From Psychromonas sp. B3M02 (lineage in GTDB: Bacteria > Pseudomonadota > Gammaproteobacteria > Enterobacterales > Psychromonadaceae), in the NCBI RefSeq assembly GCF_003318165.1, contig NZ_QOCB01000039.1, positions 1 to 64,000 on the forward strand: 64,000 bases of DNA, in the 5' to 3' direction. The notes below the pieces were generated by a model. That model did not search any database, was not told the DNA's origin, and was given only the letters and a program-made list of their open reading frames with translations. The position numbers and the translations under genes were made by a program. Below are positions 1-12,570 of this stretch, in pieces (position 1 is the stretch's first letter; every line of letters begins with the position of its first letter).

Positions 1-68
1 TAGATCAGTTACTTACTATGATTGGTATTAATTGTTTCCACTTAATCCGCACCTCAAATTACAGGCAT

Positions 69-96
69 AAAAAAAGGTGCCGAAGCACCTTTTTTA
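69..96 (-). terminator. Intrinsic terminator after rpoC
   Basis: A GGTGC/GCACC stem is flanked by A and T runs. On the minus strand its loop reads TTCG and it is followed by seven T residues. It lies just past the rpoC stop codon, so it most likely ends the rplJL-rpoBC transcript. Because the flanking A run is symmetrical it could work in both directions. Confidence 0.9.
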
Positions 97-119
97 AACA
101 ATATAGTTATATTGTTGTA

Positions 120-3100
120 TTACTCACCAAAATCAACGGCGTTTAGTAAATCTGCTAAGTTTTGCTCAGCAGCTTCAACATCGATGATTGGCTCTTCTAC
201 TACAGGCTCAAGCTCTTTCGCTTTCTCTGCAGCACGAGTACGGTGATGTGCAAAACCAGTACCAGCTGGAATCAAGCGACCTACGATTACATTCTCTTTC
301 AAGCCATGTAATTGGTCACATTTACCTGCAACAGCAGCTTCCGTAAGAACACGTGTTGTTTCTTGGAAAGATGCAGCTGAAATAAATGATTCAGTAGCTA
401 GTGATGCTTTAGTAATACCTAGTAACTGGTATTCAAACTTAGCAACGATTTTACCTTCAGCTTCAAGTTTACGGTTTTCAATGATAACGCGTGCAACTTC
501 AGCTTGCTCACCCACTAAGAATGCAGTGTCGCCGGCATCAGTGATGATACATTTACGTAGCATTTGGTTAACGATAACTTCGATGTGCTTATCATTAATT
601 TTTACACCTTGTAAACGGTATACTTCTTGTACTTCGTTAGTGATGTAGTTAGCCACTGGGCTAATACCACGTAGACGAAGAATGTCATGAGGAGACTCAG
701 GACCATCAGAAATAACCTCACCTTTTTCAATCTTCTCACCTTCGAAGATGTTTAGGTGACGCCATTTAGGGATCATCTCTTCGTATACATCACCGTCAGG
801 TTTAGTAATCACTAAACGACGCTTACCTTTGGTTTCTTTACCAAATGATAATGTACCAGATACTTCCGCTAAGATAGCAGCATCTTTAGGCGTACGTGCT
901 TCGAATAAGTCGGCTACGCGAGGTAGACCACCCGTGATATCACGAGTTTTCGAGCTTTCTTGTGGGATACGTGCAACCGCGTCACCAACTCGTACTTTAG
1001 CACCATCTTCTAGACTAACGATAGCTTTTGCAGGTAATGCGTATTGCGCAGCAACATCAGTACCAGGAATGAATAAATCATTACCTTTAGCATCAACTAG
1101 TTTAGTCATTGGACGCATTTCTTTACCAGCACTTGGACGTTGTGCAGGGTCAATAACAACAATACTAGATAGACCAGTTAGTTCATCTGTTTGTTTGTCA
1201 ATGGTTACGCCTTCAATGAAGTCTAGGAACTCTATCGTACCTTCCACCTCAGTGATGATTGGATGCGTATGCGGGTCCCAGTTAGCGATGATTTCGCCAG
1301 CTGTGATAGCTTCGCCATCTGCTTTTTCAAGTACAGCACCGTAAGGTAGACGATGGTTTTCTTTCGTACGACCTAGTTCATCGATTACTGTTAATTCAGT
1401 AGAACGAGATGTGATAACTACTTTGTTATCAGAGTTAGTTACAAACTTAGCGTTATGTAATTTAACTTTACCAGAGTTCTTAACTTGAATACTGTTTTCA
1501 GATGCCGCTCGAGATGCAGCACCACCGATGTGGAACGTACGCATCGTTAACTGTGTACCCGGTTCACCGATTGATTGTGCAGCCATAACACCAACAGCTT
1601 CACCTTGACCAACCATGTGTCCACGCGCCAAGTCACGGCCGTAACATTGTGCACAAGCACCGAAGTCAGTGTGACAAGTAATAACTGAGCGAACCCATAC
1701 TTGGTCAACAGAGGCTTCTTCGATTAAGTCACAGTATTTTTCGTCTAGTAATACGTTACGTGCGATTAATACTTCGTTATCTGTACCTGGTTTGATGATG
1801 TCACGAGCAACAACACGACCTAGTACACGTTCACGAAGTGGTTCAACAACGTCACCACCTTGAATTAACGGTGTTACTAATAGACCTTCTTCACTACCAC
1901 AATCTTCTTCTGTGATAACTAAATCTTGAGCAATATCAACAAGACGACGAGTTAGGTAACCCGAGTTTGCTGTTTTAAGTGCGGTATCGGCTAGACCTTT
2001 ACGTGCACCATGCGTCGAGATAAAGTACTGAAGTACGTTTAGACCTTCACGGAAGTTAGCTACGATAGGTGTTTCGATGATTGAACCATCCGGTTTAGCC
2101 ATCAGACCACGCATACCCGCTAGCTGACGAATCTGAGCGGCACTACCACGTGCGCCCGAGTCGGCCATCATGTAAACGCTGTTAAACGAATCTTGCTGAA
2201 CTTCTTCACCTTTCGCTGTTAAGACAGTGTCTTTAGAAAGGTTTTCCATCATCGCTTTAGCCACTTGCTCATTCGCACTTGCCCAGATATCGATAACTTT
2301 ATTGTAACGCTCACCCGCAGTAACAAGACCGGCTTGGAATTGCTCTTGGATTTCTAGTACTTCCGCTTCAGCTTCGTCAACTAATGTTTTCTTAGCCTCT
2401 GGAATAACCATATCGTTAATACCAACAGAGGCACCCGATAGCGTTGCGTACTCAAAACCTGTGTACATTAATTGGTCAGCAAAGATAACCGTATCTTTAA
2501 TACCTAGTAGACGGTAACAAGCATTCAATACATTAGAGATTGCTTTTTTGCCCATGTTCAAATCAACATGCTCAAACGGTAAACCTTCAGGCATGATTAA
2601 CGATAAGATGGCACGACCAATCGTTGTTTCAACTAAAGCAGTAGTTGATGTACGCGTTTTGTCTTCAGCAATGTGTACTTGCGTCATACGAACTTTAACA
2701 ATTGCTTGTAAGTCTACAACACCAGCACGGTACGCTTTTTCAGCTTCTTTTGCATTTTGGAAATACATGCCTTCACCACGTGCATTAATGCGCGTACGAG
2801 TCATGTAGTACAAACCTAATACAACGTCTTGAGAAGGTACGATAATCGGCTCACCATTTGCAGGTGATAGGATGTTATTCGTAGACATCATCAAGGTACG
2901 AGCTTCAAGCTGCGCTTCAATTGTTAACGGTACGTGTACCGCCATTTGGTCACCATCGAAGTCGGCGTTGTATGCCGCACATACTAATGGATGTAATTGA
3001 ATCGCTTTACCTTCGATTAATACAGGTTCAAACGCTTGGATACCTAGTCTGTGAAGTGTTGGTGCACGGTTAAGTAGCACTGGATGTTCACGGATAACAC

Positions 3101-4340
3101 CTTCTAAGATGTCCCAAACTTCACCACCTTCACGGTCAACTAGTTTCTTAGCTGCTTTAATAGTAGTAGCAAGACCTAATGCTTCTAACTTACCGTATAC
3201 GAATGGTTTGAATAGCTCTAATGCCATCTTCTTCGGAAGACCACATTGGTGTAAACGTAGTGATGGACCCACTGTAATTACAGAACGGCCAGAGTAATCT
3301 ACACGTTTACCTAGTAAGTTTTGACGGAAACGACCTTGCTTACCTTTGATCATATCTGCAAGCGATTTTAGAGGACGTTTGTTAGAGCCAGTGATAGCTC
3401 GGCCACGACGACCATTATCTAATAACGCATCAACAGACTCTTGTAACATACGTTTTTCGTTACGTACGATGATATCTGGTGCAGCTAGTTCTAATAGACG
3501 TTTCAGACGGTTATTACGGTTAATAACACGACGGTATAAGTCATTTAGATCAGATGTAGCGAAACGCCCGCCATCTAGTGGTACTAGAGGACGTAAATCA
3601 GGTGGAAGTACAGGCAGTACTGTTAAGATCATCCACTCTGGTTTGTTTGAAGATTGGTGGAAAGATTCAACCAATTTCAGACGTTTAGTCAGTTTCTTAC
3701 GACGTGTTTCAGAATTAGTCGATTCTAACTCTTCACGCATACCTTTGATTTCATGCTCAAGGTCAAGATCTTTAAGTAGTGCAAATACGGCTTCAGCGCC
3801 CATCATTGCATCAAACTCATCGCCCCATTGCTCTAGGTTATCTAGGTACTCTTCTTCAAGCAGGATTTGGCCACGCTCAAGATCAGTCATACCAGGTTCA
3901 ACAACCACGAATGATTCAAAGTAAAGGATACGTTCGATATCACGTAACGTCATATCTAGCATTAAGCCGATACGAGACGGAAGTGATTTAAGGAACCAAA
4001 TGTGTGCAACAGGTGATGCTAATTCGATGTGTCCCATACGGTCACGACGAACTTTAGCTTGAGTAACCTCAACACCACATTTTTCACAAATAACACCACG
4101 ATGTTTAAGGCGTTTGTATTTACCACATAAACATTCGTAATCTTTGATAGGACCAAAGATACGTGCACAGAATAAACCTTCACGTTCAGGTTTAAATGTA
4201 CGGTAGTTAATTGTTTCAGGCTTTTTAACTTCACCAAAAGACCACGAACGGATCATTTCAGGTGATGCTAAACCGATTTTAATACCATCGAATTCTTTGG
4301 TTTTATTTTGTTGCTTTAAAAACTTGAGTAAGTCTTTCAC
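120..4340 (-). CDS. rpoC: DNA-directed RNA polymerase subunit beta'
   Basis: This is the beta-prime subunit of RNA polymerase, which carries the catalytic magnesium site and the clamp. At 1406 residues it matches the usual gammaproteobacterial length. Visible motifs are the N-terminal zinc site ([20 protein letters not shown], about residues 70-89), the active-site [12 protein letters not shown], and the second zinc site around [13 protein letters not shown]. The start is GTG, as in E. coli, with a GGGAGAG ribosome-binding site a few bases upstream. It lies 80 bp after rpoB in the same operon and is followed by a strong terminator. Nothing looks abnormal. Confidence 0.99.
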   Translation of the reverse strand: MKDLLKFLKQQNKTKEFDGIKIGLASPEMIRSWSFGEVKKPETINYRTFKPEREGLFCARIFGPIKDYECLCGKYKRLKHRGVICEKCGVEVTQAKVRRDRMGHIELASPVAHIWFLKSLPSRIGLMLDMTLRDIERILYFESFVVVEPGMTDLERGQILLEEEYLDNLEQWGDEFDAMMGAEAVFALLKDLDLEHEIKGMREELESTNSETRRKKLTKRLKLVESFHQSSNKPEWMILTVLPVLPPDLRPLVPLDGGRFATSDLNDLYRRVINRNNRLKRLLELAAPDIIVRNEKRMLQESVDALLDNGRRGRAITGSNKRPLKSLADMIKGKQGRFRQNLLGKRVDYSGRSVITVGPSLRLHQCGLPKKMALELFKPFVYGKLEALGLATTIKAAKKLVDREGGEVWDILEGVIREHPVLLNRAPTLHRLGIQAFEPVLIEGKAIQLHPLVCAAYNADFDGDQMAVHVPLTIEAQLEARTLMMSTNNILSPANGEPIIVPSQDVVLGLYYMTRTRINARGEGMYFQNAKEAEKAYRAGVVDLQAIVKVRMTQVHIAEDKTRTSTTALVETTIGRAILSLIMPEGLPFEHVDLNMGKKAISNVLNACYRLLGIKDTVIFADQLMYTGFEYATLSGASVGINDMVIPEAKKTLVDEAEAEVLEIQEQFQAGLVTAGERYNKVIDIWASANEQVAKAMMENLSKDTVLTAKGEEVQQDSFNSVYMMADSGARGSAAQIRQLAGMRGLMAKPDGSIIETPIVANFREGLNVLQYFISTHGARKGLADTALKTANSGYLTRRLVDIAQDLVITEEDCGSEEGLLVTPLIQGGDVVEPLRERVLGRVVARDIIKPGTDNEVLIARNVLLDEKYCDLIEEASVDQVWVRSVITCHTDFGACAQCYGRDLARGHMVGQGEAVGVMAAQSIGEPGTQLTMRTFHIGGAASRAASENSIQVKNSGKVKLHNAKFVTNSDNKVVITSRSTELTVIDELGRTKENHRLPYGAVLEKADGEAITAGEIIANWDPHTHPIITEVEGTIEFLDFIEGVTIDKQTDELTGLSSIVVIDPAQRPSAGKEMRPMTKLVDAKGNDLFIPGTDVAAQYALPAKAIVSLEDGAKVRVGDAVARIPQESSKTRDITGGLPRVADLFEARTPKDAAILAEVSGTLSFGKETKGKRRLVITKPDGDVYEEMIPKWRHLNIFEGEKIEKGEVISDGPESPHDILRLRGISPVANYITNEVQEVYRLQGVKINDKHIEVIVNQMLRKCIITDAGDTAFLVGEQAEVARVIIENRKLEAEGKIVAKFEYQLLGITKASLATESFISAASFQETTRVLTEAAVAGKCDQLHGLKENVIVGRLIPAGTGFAHHRTRAAEKAKELEPVVEEPIIDVEAAEQNLADLLNAVDFGE

Positions 4341-4368
4341 GCTACTCTCCCATTAGGAGTTAAAACTA

Positions 4369-4391
4369 GGTGCCTCAACAAACAAGGCACC
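4369..4391 (-). other. Stem-loop between rpoB and rpoC
   Basis: GGTGCC and GGCACC form a perfect 6-bp stem around an 11-nt loop in the short rpoB-rpoC spacer. No T run follows on the minus strand, so it is more likely an RNA stability or processing hairpin than a terminator. Its role is inferred. Confidence 0.5.
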
Positions 4392-4420
4392 ACATATGTA
4401 CTTCAGCCGACAGCTATTGC

Positions 4421-7400
4421 TTAGCCGTTTTCTTCATCTAACTCGATGTTGATGCTTAATGAACGGATCTCTTTCAACAATACGTTGAATGACTCAGGCA
4501 TGCCTGGTTCCATTCTATGGTCACCGTCAACGATGTTTTTATACATCTTAGTACGACCATTCACATCATCCGATTTAACCGTTAGCATCTCTTGAAGAGT
4601 GTAAGCAGCACCGTAAGCTTCAAGTGCCCATACTTCCATCTCACCGAAACGCTGGCCACCGAACTGAGCTTTACCACCAAGTGGTTGCTGAGTAACCAAG
4701 CTGTAAGAACCTGTTGAACGTGCATGCATTTTATCATCAACCAAGTGGTTAAGTTTTAACATGTACATGTAACCAACGGTTACTGGACGTTCGAATGGGA
4801 TACCCGTACGACCATCAGTTAGTTGTAATTGACCAGATTCTGGTAAATCAGCTAAACGTAATAGTTCACGGATTTCACTTTCGTGAGCGCCATCAAATGC
4901 AGGTGTTGCTACTGGTAAACCTTTGTATAGGTTTTTAGCAAGACGTAATACTGCGTCATCATCGAAGTCATTTAAGTCTACGTGACAAGGTGCATCGCCA
5001 AATGAGTATAGTTTTTGTACGTATTCACGTACTTTACCGATCTCAACTTCACGTTGATCTTTGATCATACGTTGTAGTTTTTCACCAACACCTTTAGCCG
5101 CTAAGCCTAAGTGAGTTTCTAAGATCTGACCGATGTTCATTCGTGATGGTACACCCAGTGGGTTAAGTACGATATCAACTGGAACACCAAACTCATCGTG
5201 AGGCATATCTTCAACAGGAACGATATTTGAGATAACACCTTTGTTACCGTGACGACCAGCCATTTTATCACCTGGTTGTAGGCGACGACGTACCGCAAGG
5301 TAAACCTTAACAATTTTTTGTACACCAGGTGCTAAATCGTCACCTTGTGTAATTTTACGACGTTTAAGATCAAACTCTTTATCGTAGTCTGCTTTAACTT
5401 CATCGTATTGTGCATTGATTTGGTCTAAGTGCGTTTGCTTTTCGTTATCAGAAAGAACGATGTCGAACCACTGTGCCTTAGGCATTTGTAGTAGACGCGC
5501 TTCTTCTTGTCCAGCAGACACTAGTACTTTCAATGCTTTTTCGTGGATTGCGTTTTCTAAGATCTTGAACTTCTCAGTTAAATCTTTCTTCGCAGCACGT
5601 AATTGCATTTCTTCGATTTCTAATGCACGTTTATCTTTCTCAACACCATCACGAGTAAAGACTTGAACGTCGATTACTGTTGCGTATGTAGAGTTAGATA
5701 CACGTAGAGAGCTATCTTTAACGTCAGACGCTTTCTCACCGAAGATTGCACGTAATAGTTTTTCTTCTGGTGTAAGTTGTGTTTCACCTTTAGGTGTTAC
5801 TTTACCTACTAAGATATCACCTGGTTTAACTTCAGCACCTACATAAACAATACCAGACTCATCTAGTTTGCTTAGTGCAGATTCACCAACGTTAGGGATA
5901 TCCGCAGTGATCTCTTCTGTACCCAATTTAGTTTCACGTGCAATACATGAGAACTCTTGGATATGAATCGTAGTGAAACGATCTTCTTGAGATACACGCT
6001 CAGAAATAAGGATTGAATCCTCAAAGTTGTAACCGTTCCAAGGCATGAAGGCAATCTTCATGTTTTGGCCAAGTGCTAAATCACCCATATCAGTCGATGG
6101 ACCATCGGCTAATACGTCACCGCGAACAATTGGCTCGCCAGGTTTACACGTAGGTTTTTGGTTAATACAAGTATTCTGATTCGAACGAGTGTATTTAGTT
6201 AAGTTGTAGATATCGATACCCGCTTCACCAGCTAGTAACTCATCATCAGCAACTTTAACAACGATACGAGATGCATCAACGTAATCGATTACACCACCGC
6301 GCTTAGCGATGATAGTAACACCAGAGTCGATAGCAAGACGACGTTCGATACCTGTACCTACTAATGGCTTATCAGCACGTAGTGTTGGTACAGCTTGACG
6401 TTGCATGTTCGCACCCATTAAGGCACGGTTAGCATCATCGTGTTCTAAGAACGGGATAAGTGACGCAGCAACAGAGATGATCTGTTGTGGTGACACATCC
6501 ATATAATCGATGTCATTTGGTCCCATAAAGGTAGTTTCACCTTTATGACGACACGGAATCATCTCTTCATCTAGTAAGCCATTTTCATTAACGTTAGCAG
6601 ATGCCTGTGCGATAACGAAAGTACCCTCTTCGATAGCTGATAAGTATTCAACTTTATCAGAAGGTTTACCATCAACAACTTTACGGTAAGGTGTTTCTAA
6701 GAAACCGTAACTGTTAGTACGTGAGAACGTTGCTAACGAGTTGATAAGACCGATGTTTGGTCCCTCTGGCGTTTCGATTGGACATAAACGACCGTAGTGA
6801 GTTGCGTGAACGTCACGTACTTCGAAGCCAGCACGTTCACGTGTTAGACCACCAGGACCTAATGCAGAGATACGACGCTTATGTGTTACTTCTGATAACG
6901 GGTTATTTTGGTCCATGAACTGAGACAGTTGTGAAGAACCAAAGAACTCTTTAACAGCAGCAGAAATAGGTTTTGCATTGATCAGATCTTGCGGCATAGT
7001 TGCATCAAGGTCGCCTAGAGATAGACGCTCTTTAACAGCACGTTCTACACGTACTAAACCAACACGGAATTGGTTTTCAGCCATTTCACCAACACAACGG
7101 ATACGACGGTTACCAAGATGATCGATATCATCTACTTCACCATTACCGTTACGGATATCAATCAGTGTTTTCATCACACTTAAGATATCTTCGTTAGATA
7201 AAATACCAGGACCTTCATCGCCATCGATACCAACACGACGGTTGAACTTCATACGACCTACTTTAGATAAGTCATAACGTTCTTCAGCAAAGAATAAGTT
7301 TTGGAATAGACCTTCAGCAGCATCTTTTGTTGGTGGCTCACCAGGACGCATCATACGGTAGATTTCTACTAACGCTTCTAAACGGTTAGTTGAAGAATCA

Positions 7401-8458
7401 ACACGTAATGTGTCAGAGATGAAAGCACCACAATCTAGTTCATTAGTGTAGATAGCTTCGAAAGTTTTGATACCTGATTGTGCAAGCTCAGCTAATAGCT
7501 CAAGCGTGAATACATCATTTGCATTAACGATGATTTCGCCAGTTTCGCTGCTGATGTAATCTTTAGCAGATACTTTGCCTTCTAGGTGTTCAAACGGTAC
7601 TTCGATGTGTTTAACGCCGTCTTTTTCAAGCTGACGAATATGACGAGCAGTAATACGCTTGCCACCTTCAACATAAGTTGTACCATTGCTCACGATGTCA
7701 AATGTAAACTGTTCACCACGTAAACGGTCTGCAATAAGAGCCATAGTGATCACACCATCTTTAATTACAAACTCAGTTGTATCAAAGAAGATGTCTAGGA
7801 TTTGTTCTGTTGTATACTCAAGTGCACGTAACATGATCGTTGCAGGTAATTTACGACGACGGTCAATACGAACAAATAAGTTATCTTTCGGGTCAAATTC
7901 AAAATCCAACCAAGAACCACGGTAAGGGATAACACGTGCGTTATATAACACTTTACCCGAACTGTGTGTTTTACCTTTATCATGGTCAAAGAAAACGCCA
8001 GGAGAACGGTGTAATTGTGAAACAATAACACGCTCTGTACCATTGATCACAAAGGTACCATTTTCTGTCATGAGTGGCATTTCGCCCATGTAAACTTCTT
8101 GTTCACGGATATCTTTAACCGTACCTGCTGGTGCATCGCGGTCATAAATAACAAGACGTAATTTTACACGTAAAGAAGCAGAGTATGTTACTCCGCGGAT
8201 TTGACATTCTTTTACATCAAATACGGGATCGCCTAAACGGTAACTAACATATTGTAGTTCCGACGTACCTGAGTAACTAGCGATAGGGAAGATGCTGTTA
8301 AAAGCAGCTTCTAGGCCCACTTCTCCAGTTAGATCGACTTCAATGAATCGTTTGAATGAATCTAGTTGAATTTCCAACAAGTATGGTTTTTCCATAACTT
8401 GTGGACGTTTCCCAAAATCCTTACGAATACGTTTTTTCTCAGTATAAGAGTAACCCAT
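4421..8458 (-). CDS. rpoB: DNA-directed RNA polymerase subunit beta
   Basis: This is the beta subunit of RNA polymerase. I place the start at the ATG at 8458, giving 1345 residues beginning [19 protein letters not shown], which aligns with the E. coli N terminus. An AAAGGAAC ribosome-binding site lies directly upstream. The open frame extends 11 codons further to 8491, but that ATG has no visible ribosome-binding site. The rifampicin-pocket segment ([20 protein letters not shown] and [11 protein letters not shown]) is wild type at the classical resistance positions. The gene is transcribed after rplL, past an attenuator-like hairpin, and before rpoC. Confidence 0.98.
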   Translation of the reverse strand: MGYSYTEKKRIRKDFGKRPQVMEKPYLLEIQLDSFKRFIEVDLTGEVGLEAAFNSIFPIASYSGTSELQYVSYRLGDPVFDVKECQIRGVTYSASLRVKLRLVIYDRDAPAGTVKDIREQEVYMGEMPLMTENGTFVINGTERVIVSQLHRSPGVFFDHDKGKTHSSGKVLYNARVIPYRGSWLDFEFDPKDNLFVRIDRRRKLPATIMLRALEYTTEQILDIFFDTTEFVIKDGVITMALIADRLRGEQFTFDIVSNGTTYVEGGKRITARHIRQLEKDGVKHIEVPFEHLEGKVSAKDYISSETGEIIVNANDVFTLELLAELAQSGIKTFEAIYTNELDCGAFISDTLRVDSSTNRLEALVEIYRMMRPGEPPTKDAAEGLFQNLFFAEERYDLSKVGRMKFNRRVGIDGDEGPGILSNEDILSVMKTLIDIRNGNGEVDDIDHLGNRRIRCVGEMAENQFRVGLVRVERAVKERLSLGDLDATMPQDLINAKPISAAVKEFFGSSQLSQFMDQNNPLSEVTHKRRISALGPGGLTRERAGFEVRDVHATHYGRLCPIETPEGPNIGLINSLATFSRTNSYGFLETPYRKVVDGKPSDKVEYLSAIEEGTFVIAQASANVNENGLLDEEMIPCRHKGETTFMGPNDIDYMDVSPQQIISVAASLIPFLEHDDANRALMGANMQRQAVPTLRADKPLVGTGIERRLAIDSGVTIIAKRGGVIDYVDASRIVVKVADDELLAGEAGIDIYNLTKYTRSNQNTCINQKPTCKPGEPIVRGDVLADGPSTDMGDLALGQNMKIAFMPWNGYNFEDSILISERVSQEDRFTTIHIQEFSCIARETKLGTEEITADIPNVGESALSKLDESGIVYVGAEVKPGDILVGKVTPKGETQLTPEEKLLRAIFGEKASDVKDSSLRVSNSTYATVIDVQVFTRDGVEKDKRALEIEEMQLRAAKKDLTEKFKILENAIHEKALKVLVSAGQEEARLLQMPKAQWFDIVLSDNEKQTHLDQINAQYDEVKADYDKEFDLKRRKITQGDDLAPGVQKIVKVYLAVRRRLQPGDKMAGRHGNKGVISNIVPVEDMPHDEFGVPVDIVLNPLGVPSRMNIGQILETHLGLAAKGVGEKLQRMIKDQREVEIGKVREYVQKLYSFGDAPCHVDLNDFDDDAVLRLAKNLYKGLPVATPAFDGAHESEIRELLRLADLPESGQLQLTDGRTGIPFERPVTVGYMYMLKLNHLVDDKMHARSTGSYSLVTQQPLGGKAQFGGQRFGEMEVWALEAYGAAYTLQEMLTVKSDDVNGRTKMYKNIVDGDHRMEPGMPESFNVLLKEIRSLSINIELDEENG

Positions 8459-8630
8459 GTGGTTCCTTTGCTCGCTGATAAAATTGGTCATAGTTGTCTG
8501 GCTTGGTTTGGATCTTTAATATTAGACAACGGCGGCACATTATTTTGGTGTTAATGATGCGTTCTATAACATCACCTTAAGCGTCCGATGACCGTAAAAA
8601 ATAATGATAAATCACGGTATCCTATAGCGC

Positions 8631-8661
8631 AAAAAGGCCGGTGATTAAATAATCACCAGCC
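8631..8661 (-). terminator. rplL-rpoB attenuator hairpin
   Basis: On the minus strand a GGC-GGTGATT / AATCACC-GCC stem with one internal T/G mismatch and a 4-nt loop is followed by a run of T residues. It sits in the 241-bp rplL-rpoB gap. The equivalent E. coli position holds a known partial terminator that lowers rpoBC relative to rplJL. A second weaker inverted repeat (ACCGT/ACGGT, about 8591-8619) lies just downstream and could be a processing stem. Confidence 0.75.
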
Positions 8662-8699
8662 AATGCCATTTTCATGGCTAATAAGTTAGGTAGTCTAAC

Positions 8700-9065
8700 T
8701 TATTTAAGTTCAGCAGTAGCACCGATTTCTTCTAGCTCTTTCTTGAATGCTTCAGCTTCTTCTTTAGCGATGCCTTCTTTCAATACAGCTGGGCAAGATT
8801 CAACAGCTTCTTTAGCTTCTTTCAGGCCTAGACCTGTGATGCCACGTACAGCTTTGATTGCTTTAACTTTGTTCTCACCGAATGCAGTAAGTACTAGGTT
8901 GAATTCAGTTTGCTCAGCAGCAGCTTCGCCAGCAGCAGCAGGACCTGCAGCAACAGCAGCAGCAGATACACCGAATTTTTCTTCCATTGCTTCGATTAGT
9001 TCAACAACTTCCATTACAGATAGTTCTGCAACAGCATCAATGATTTGGTCTTTAGTAATAGACAT
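8700..9065 (-). CDS. rplL: 50S ribosomal protein L7/L12
   Basis: This is the stalk protein of the large ribosomal subunit, which recruits translation GTPases. Its 121 residues match the family length. The N-terminal dimerisation helix ([17 protein letters not shown]), the Ala/Gly/Pro-rich hinge at about 35-52, and the C-terminal globular domain with [12 protein letters not shown] are all visible. An AGGAATT ribosome-binding site precedes the ATG. It follows rplJ by 43 bp and precedes the attenuator upstream of rpoB. Confidence 0.99.
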   Translation of the reverse strand: MSITKDQIIDAVAELSVMEVVELIEAMEEKFGVSAAAVAAGPAAAGEAAAEQTEFNLVLTAFGENKVKAIKAVRGITGLGLKEAKEAVESCPAVLKEGIAKEEAEAFKKELEEIGATAELK

Positions 9066-9108
9066 GAGTCAATTCCTATATATAGATTATAAAATGGTAT
9101 TACAGCTA

Positions 9109-9612
9109 TTACGCTGCAGATTCTTCTTTCTGGTCGCGTAATGCAGCCAGAGTACGTACAAGTTTGCCAGCTGCAGCTTCTTTCATAGTAGCCATCAGTT
9201 TCGCAATTGCTTCGTCGTATGTTGGTAATGTCGCTAGACGGTCGATTTGAGCGGCTTCAATGAATTCACCCTCAAATGCTAATCCTTTAACTTCAAACTT
9301 TTCGTTTGCTTTAGCGAAGTCTTTTAAAAGACGTGCTGCTGCACCCGGATGTTCGTTTGAAAATGCAAGGATAGTAGGACCGGTAAACGTATCTGCCAGA
9401 CATGCAAAGTCAGTACCTTCAACTGCACGACGTGCTAGTGTGTTACGAATAACTCGTAAAAATACACCGTTTGCACGTGCTGCTGCACGAAGTTCAGTCA
9501 TTGCACCTACTGTTACACCGCGTGAATCGGCAGTTACAGCAGACAGAGCGCCTTTAGCAGCTTCGTTGACTTCAGCAACAATAGCTTGTTTGTCTTCGAG
9601 TCTTAATGCCAT
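9109..9612 (-). CDS. rplJ: 50S ribosomal protein L10
   Basis: L10 anchors the L7/L12 stalk to 23S rRNA and, with L7/L12, represses its own operon by binding its leader mRNA. The 167 residues begin [15 protein letters not shown], typical of gammaproteobacterial L10. The N-terminal rRNA-binding domain (about 1-135) and the C-terminal helix that docks L7/L12 (about 136-167) are both complete. A leader of more than 200 bp precedes it, consistent with autoregulation. Confidence 0.98.
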   Translation of the reverse strand: MALRLEDKQAIVAEVNEAAKGALSAVTADSRGVTVGAMTELRAAARANGVFLRVIRNTLARRAVEGTDFACLADTFTGPTILAFSNEHPGAAARLLKDFAKANEKFEVKGLAFEGEFIEAAQIDRLATLPTYDEAIAKLMATMKEAAAGKLVRTLAALRDQKEESAA

Positions 9613-9879
9613 TTGGTTTTACTCCTGGATTCCACTAGGTTTTACCCTAGATAAACACCCCCACCTGATGGTGAGGCACTATTTTGGTTTCGGATCCAGT
9701 AGAATAATCTTTCTGGGGTCCGGTACCATCTACGCAGGAAATTAAGTGAATTCAAAGAATTAACACCTGCGGTCTAAGAAGGGACCTAAGGCCCTCCAAA
9801 GTAAGGTCGCATATTATACAAGCAATACGCGGCCTTGTATAGTCACTAAATGATTAATCACCTAGTGACTATAAAAAAA
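9613..9879 (-). promoter_or_regulatory. rplJ leader with candidate promoter
   Basis: This gap between rplA and rplJ corresponds to the L10-L7/L12 autoregulatory leader known in enterobacteria. A perfect TATAAT on the minus strand at 9813-9818 is a plausible -10 box, but no good -35 is visible at normal spacing. GGGACC/GGTCC-type inverted segments around 9718-9800 suggest a folded leader. The exact L10 binding fold was not computed. Confidence 0.5.
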
Positions 9880-10584
9880 TTACGCTACTACAGTTACTAG
9901 AGTTGCTTGGTCAACTTTAACGCCAGCACCCATAGTTGTAGATAGAGAAACTTTCTTGATGAATTGACCTTTAGCGCCTGATGGTTTTGCTTTTTTAAGA
10001 GCAATAATCAATGCTTCTAGGTTTTCTTTAATTTGTTCACCAGTAAATGTCGCTTTACCGATTGTAGAATGGATAATACCATTCTTGTCGTTACGGTAAC
10101 GAACCTGACCAGCTTTAGCATTTTTAACTGCTTCTGCAACGTTAGGTGTAACTGTACCAACTTTCGGGTTAGGCATTAGGCCACGTGGACCTAAGATTTG
10201 ACCTAATTGACCAACAACACGCATAGCGTCTGGTGATGCAATTACTACGTCAAAATCCATTTCGCCAGCTTTAACTTGAGCAGCAAGATCGTCCATACCA
10301 ACGATATCCGCACCAGCAGCTTTAGCAGCTTCTGCGTTAGCGCCTTGTGTGAATACAGCAACACGAACTTCACGTCCAGTACCGTGTGGTAATACAGTTG
10401 CGCCACGTACGTTTTGATCACTACGACGAGGATCAACACCTAGGTTAACTGCAACATCAATGCTTTCGCTGAATTTAGCTGTAGCGAACTTTTGTAAAAG
10501 TGCTACTGCTTCATTGATTTCGTATTCTTTAGTTCCGTCAACTTCTGCACGGATAGCTGTCATGCGTTTAGATAATTTAGCCAT
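9880..10584 (-). CDS. rplA: 50S ribosomal protein L1
   Basis: L1 forms the mobile L1 stalk at the E site and acts as the translational repressor of rplKA. The 234 residues match the family. Conserved segments include the N-terminal [16 protein letters not shown], the [15 protein letters not shown] signature at about 130-145, and the C-terminal [13 protein letters not shown]. It follows rplK by four bases, indicating translational coupling. Confidence 0.98.
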   Translation of the reverse strand: MAKLSKRMTAIRAEVDGTKEYEINEAVALLQKFATAKFSESIDVAVNLGVDPRRSDQNVRGATVLPHGTGREVRVAVFTQGANAEAAKAAGADIVGMDDLAAQVKAGEMDFDVVIASPDAMRVVGQLGQILGPRGLMPNPKVGTVTPNVAEAVKNAKAGQVRYRNDKNGIIHSTIGKATFTGEQIKENLEALIIALKKAKPSGAKGQFIKKVSLSTTMGAGVKVDQATLVTVVA

Positions 10585-10588
10585 TGTA

Positions 10589-11017
10589 TTAACCCTCTAC
10601 TTCCAGACCCATAGAACGAGCAGAACCCGCAATACAACGTACCATCGCTTCAAGATCGGCACCCGTTAAATCAACTTCTTTCGCTTTAGCGATTTCTTCA
10701 AGTTGAGCAACTGTTACTTTACCTACTTTATCTTTGTTAGGTACAGCAGAACCAGATTTGATGCCAGCAGCTTTCTTAAGTAAGTAAGATGCAGGTGGAG
10801 TCTTAGTTTCGAACGTAAAAGAACGGTCAGCATATACTGTAATTACTACAGGAACTGGAGCGCCTTTTTCTTGAGCTTCTGTTTTTGCATTGAATGCTTT
10901 ACAGAATTCCATGATGTTAACACCGTGTTGACCTAGAGCTGGACCAACTGGTGGTGACGGGTTTGCCATACCAGCTGAAACTTGCAGCTTGATATATGCG
11001 GTTACTTTCTTAGCCAT
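10589..11017 (-). CDS. rplK: 50S ribosomal protein L11
   Basis: L11 binds the GTPase-associated region of 23S rRNA. The 142 residues have the standard N-terminal domain ([20 protein letters not shown], proline rich) and the C-terminal rRNA-binding domain ending [10 protein letters not shown]. It is the first gene of the rplKA unit, downstream of the nusG terminator and a candidate promoter. Confidence 0.98.
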   Translation of the reverse strand: MAKKVTAYIKLQVSAGMANPSPPVGPALGQHGVNIMEFCKAFNAKTEAQEKGAPVPVVITVYADRSFTFETKTPPASYLLKKAAGIKSGSAVPNKDKVGKVTVAQLEEIAKAKEVDLTGADLEAMVRCIAGSARSMGLEVEG

Positions 11018-11161
11018 GATATATTACCTTTATTTGGGTATAACGCTGAAATAATCAGCTTCCCGTAAAAACGTAAGTGACTGCCTTATTGCAGCCAACT
11101 CGAACCCTGATCTTTCTGCTATTTTAAAATGCATTAAAACAGCAAATAAATTGGGCGGCGA

Positions 11162-11191
11162 ATTATAACGTCATCAACACCTTTTCCACAA
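11162..11191 (-). promoter_or_regulatory. Candidate rplK promoter
   Basis: On the minus strand TTGTGG (11186-11191) is followed after 18 bp by TATAAT (11162-11167), about 145 bp upstream of rplK. This agrees with the known separate promoter for the L11-L1 operon in enterobacteria. The 5' leader would carry the L1-binding site. Confidence 0.6.
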
Positions 11192-11241
11192 GATCTTTTG
11201 GCGTTTTTTTAAGCGTTTTATTTAATTAAACTTCAGAAAAC

Positions 11242-11275
11242 AAAAAAGCCAATAAGAATGACCTCATTGGCTTTT
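11242..11275 (-). terminator. Terminator after nusG
   Basis: AAAAGCCAAT and ATTGGCTTTT form a perfect 10-bp stem with a 12-nt loop, followed on the minus strand by a T run. It separates secE-nusG from rplKA, as in E. coli. Confidence 0.9.
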
Positions 11276-11300
11276 CAAAATCGCATTTAAAAATGCTTAA

Positions 11301-11849
11301 TTAGTTCTTTTCAACTTGAGAGAACTCAAGTTCAACTGGCGTTGCACGACCAAAGATAGAAACCGATACTTTCAAGCGGCTCTTATCGTAGTCAACTTCT
11401 TCAACAGTACCAGAGAAGTCAGCAAATGGACCGTCAGTAACACGAACCACTTCACCCGCTTCAAACAACGTACGCGGACGAGGCGTATCGTGAGACTCTT
11501 GTAAACGGTTTAAAATGTTATCAACTTCTTTCTTAGAGATAGGCGCAGGACGTTCTGCAGTACCACCAATAAAGCCCATAACACGGTCGATGCTTTTCAC
11601 TAAGTGCCAGCTATCGTCATTCATAGCCATTTCAACTAAAACGTAACCAGGGAAGAACTTACGTTCACTCTTACGTTTTTGACCAGCACGCATTTCAACT
11701 ACTTCTTCAGTAGGGACCAAGATTTGTCCGAAGTGCTCTTCCATCTCATTAAGACGAATATGCTCTAATAATGTTTTTTGCACACGGCCTTCGTAACCAG
11801 AAAAGGCTTGTACTACATACCATCTCTTTTTTTGAACTTCTTCAGTCAT
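11301..11849 (-). CDS. nusG: Transcription termination/antitermination factor NusG
   Basis: NusG binds RNA polymerase, suppresses pausing and links it to Rho and ribosomal S10. The 182 residues show the NGN domain ([20 protein letters not shown] to about 115) and the C-terminal KOW domain ([21 protein letters not shown]). It is 10 bp after secE, forming the conserved secE-nusG pair. This is housekeeping NusG rather than the RfaH paralogue, as shown by its neighbours and the FADFSG KOW loop. Confidence 0.98.
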   Translation of the reverse strand: MTEEVQKKRWYVVQAFSGYEGRVQKTLLEHIRLNEMEEHFGQILVPTEEVVEMRAGQKRKSERKFFPGYVLVEMAMNDDSWHLVKSIDRVMGFIGGTAERPAPISKKEVDNILNRLQESHDTPRPRTLFEAGEVVRVTDGPFADFSGTVEEVDYDKSRLKVSVSIFGRATPVELEFSQVEKN

Positions 11850-11858
11850 AATAAACCC

Positions 11859-12239
11859 TTAAATTGAGGTAGTGATAAACGAAACGACACGAACAAAAAT
11901 GCCATCAAGACCCCATAGTATCAAACCAACAATGGTTGATACTGCTAAGATGATTAATGTAGTTTGTACGGTTTCTTGACGCGTAGGCCAAACAACTTTA
12001 CGTACTTCAAGGCGTGCATCCTTAGCAAAGCCAAGGAACGTTTTGCCTTTTTCAGTAAATGCAGCAGAAAGAACCGCTAAAGCAGCTAGTACTAATAGTA
12101 CAGCTACACGTAATACAACATGTGTTTCTTCACCGTATAAATAATTACCAACAATCACTGCCGCTAATAATAAAACGGTAATAGTCCATTTCAACCCATC
12201 AAGTGAGCTTTTGCTGTTTTCAGAATTTACTGTACTCAT
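11859..12239 (-). CDS. secE: Preprotein translocase subunit SecE
   Basis: SecE is the small membrane subunit of the SecYEG channel. The 126-residue form has three predicted membrane segments (about 18-36, 41-59 and 92-115), as in E. coli, with the conserved LEVRKVVWPTRQETVQTT amphipathic helix before the last one. It heads the secE-nusG transcript. The usual upstream tuf and tRNA-Trp genes are not present here. Instead there is a non-coding repeat region. Confidence 0.97.
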   Translation of the reverse strand: MSTVNSENSKSSLDGLKWTITVLLLAAVIVGNYLYGEETHVVLRVAVLLVLAALAVLSAAFTEKGKTFLGFAKDARLEVRKVVWPTRQETVQTTLIILAVSTIVGLILWGLDGIFVRVVSFITTSI

Positions 12240-12570
12240 AACGCTTTGTATCCACTGTTAAAATTAATAATACCAATCTCAGCGCAATTGCTAAGAGGTA
12301 AAACAACGACTTATTATTTAGCCATTGTTTAATAGATGAAAGACCGCTTTTTATATTAAGCTAAGTCGCCACCTAAAAATAAAGCACGTAAGTATAAGGA
12401 TTTTTCTCTCTTTTGTAACCAGAAAAGATACAAAAAGTTCAATTCTTATTGATAAGTCCGATCACACAGGACCATACATCCAACTTTTGCACAACAAAAA
12501 CAGCCTAATTGAAAGCGGAAACAGCAAAAAACATATCGTAAATTACGCAGATAACCGCAAAAAAAGGCGC
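12240..12570. other. Gene-free spacer upstream of secE
   Basis: No open frame, tRNA or clear terminator is visible. It must contain the secE promoter, but I cannot assign one with confidence. It borders the first repeat cluster. Confidence 0.4.

Noticed and set aside
829-3991. Plus-strand open frames opposite rpoC
   Set aside because: They are antisense shadows of a highly conserved gene, without ribosome-binding sites.
8459-8491. Longer rpoB start with 11 extra residues
   Set aside because: The upstream ATG lacks a ribosome-binding site, while the ATG at 8458 has AAAGGAAC upstream and matches the conserved N terminus.
12240-12570. tRNA gene upstream of secE
   Set aside because: I looked for a cloverleaf with a CCA end as expected by synteny and saw none.
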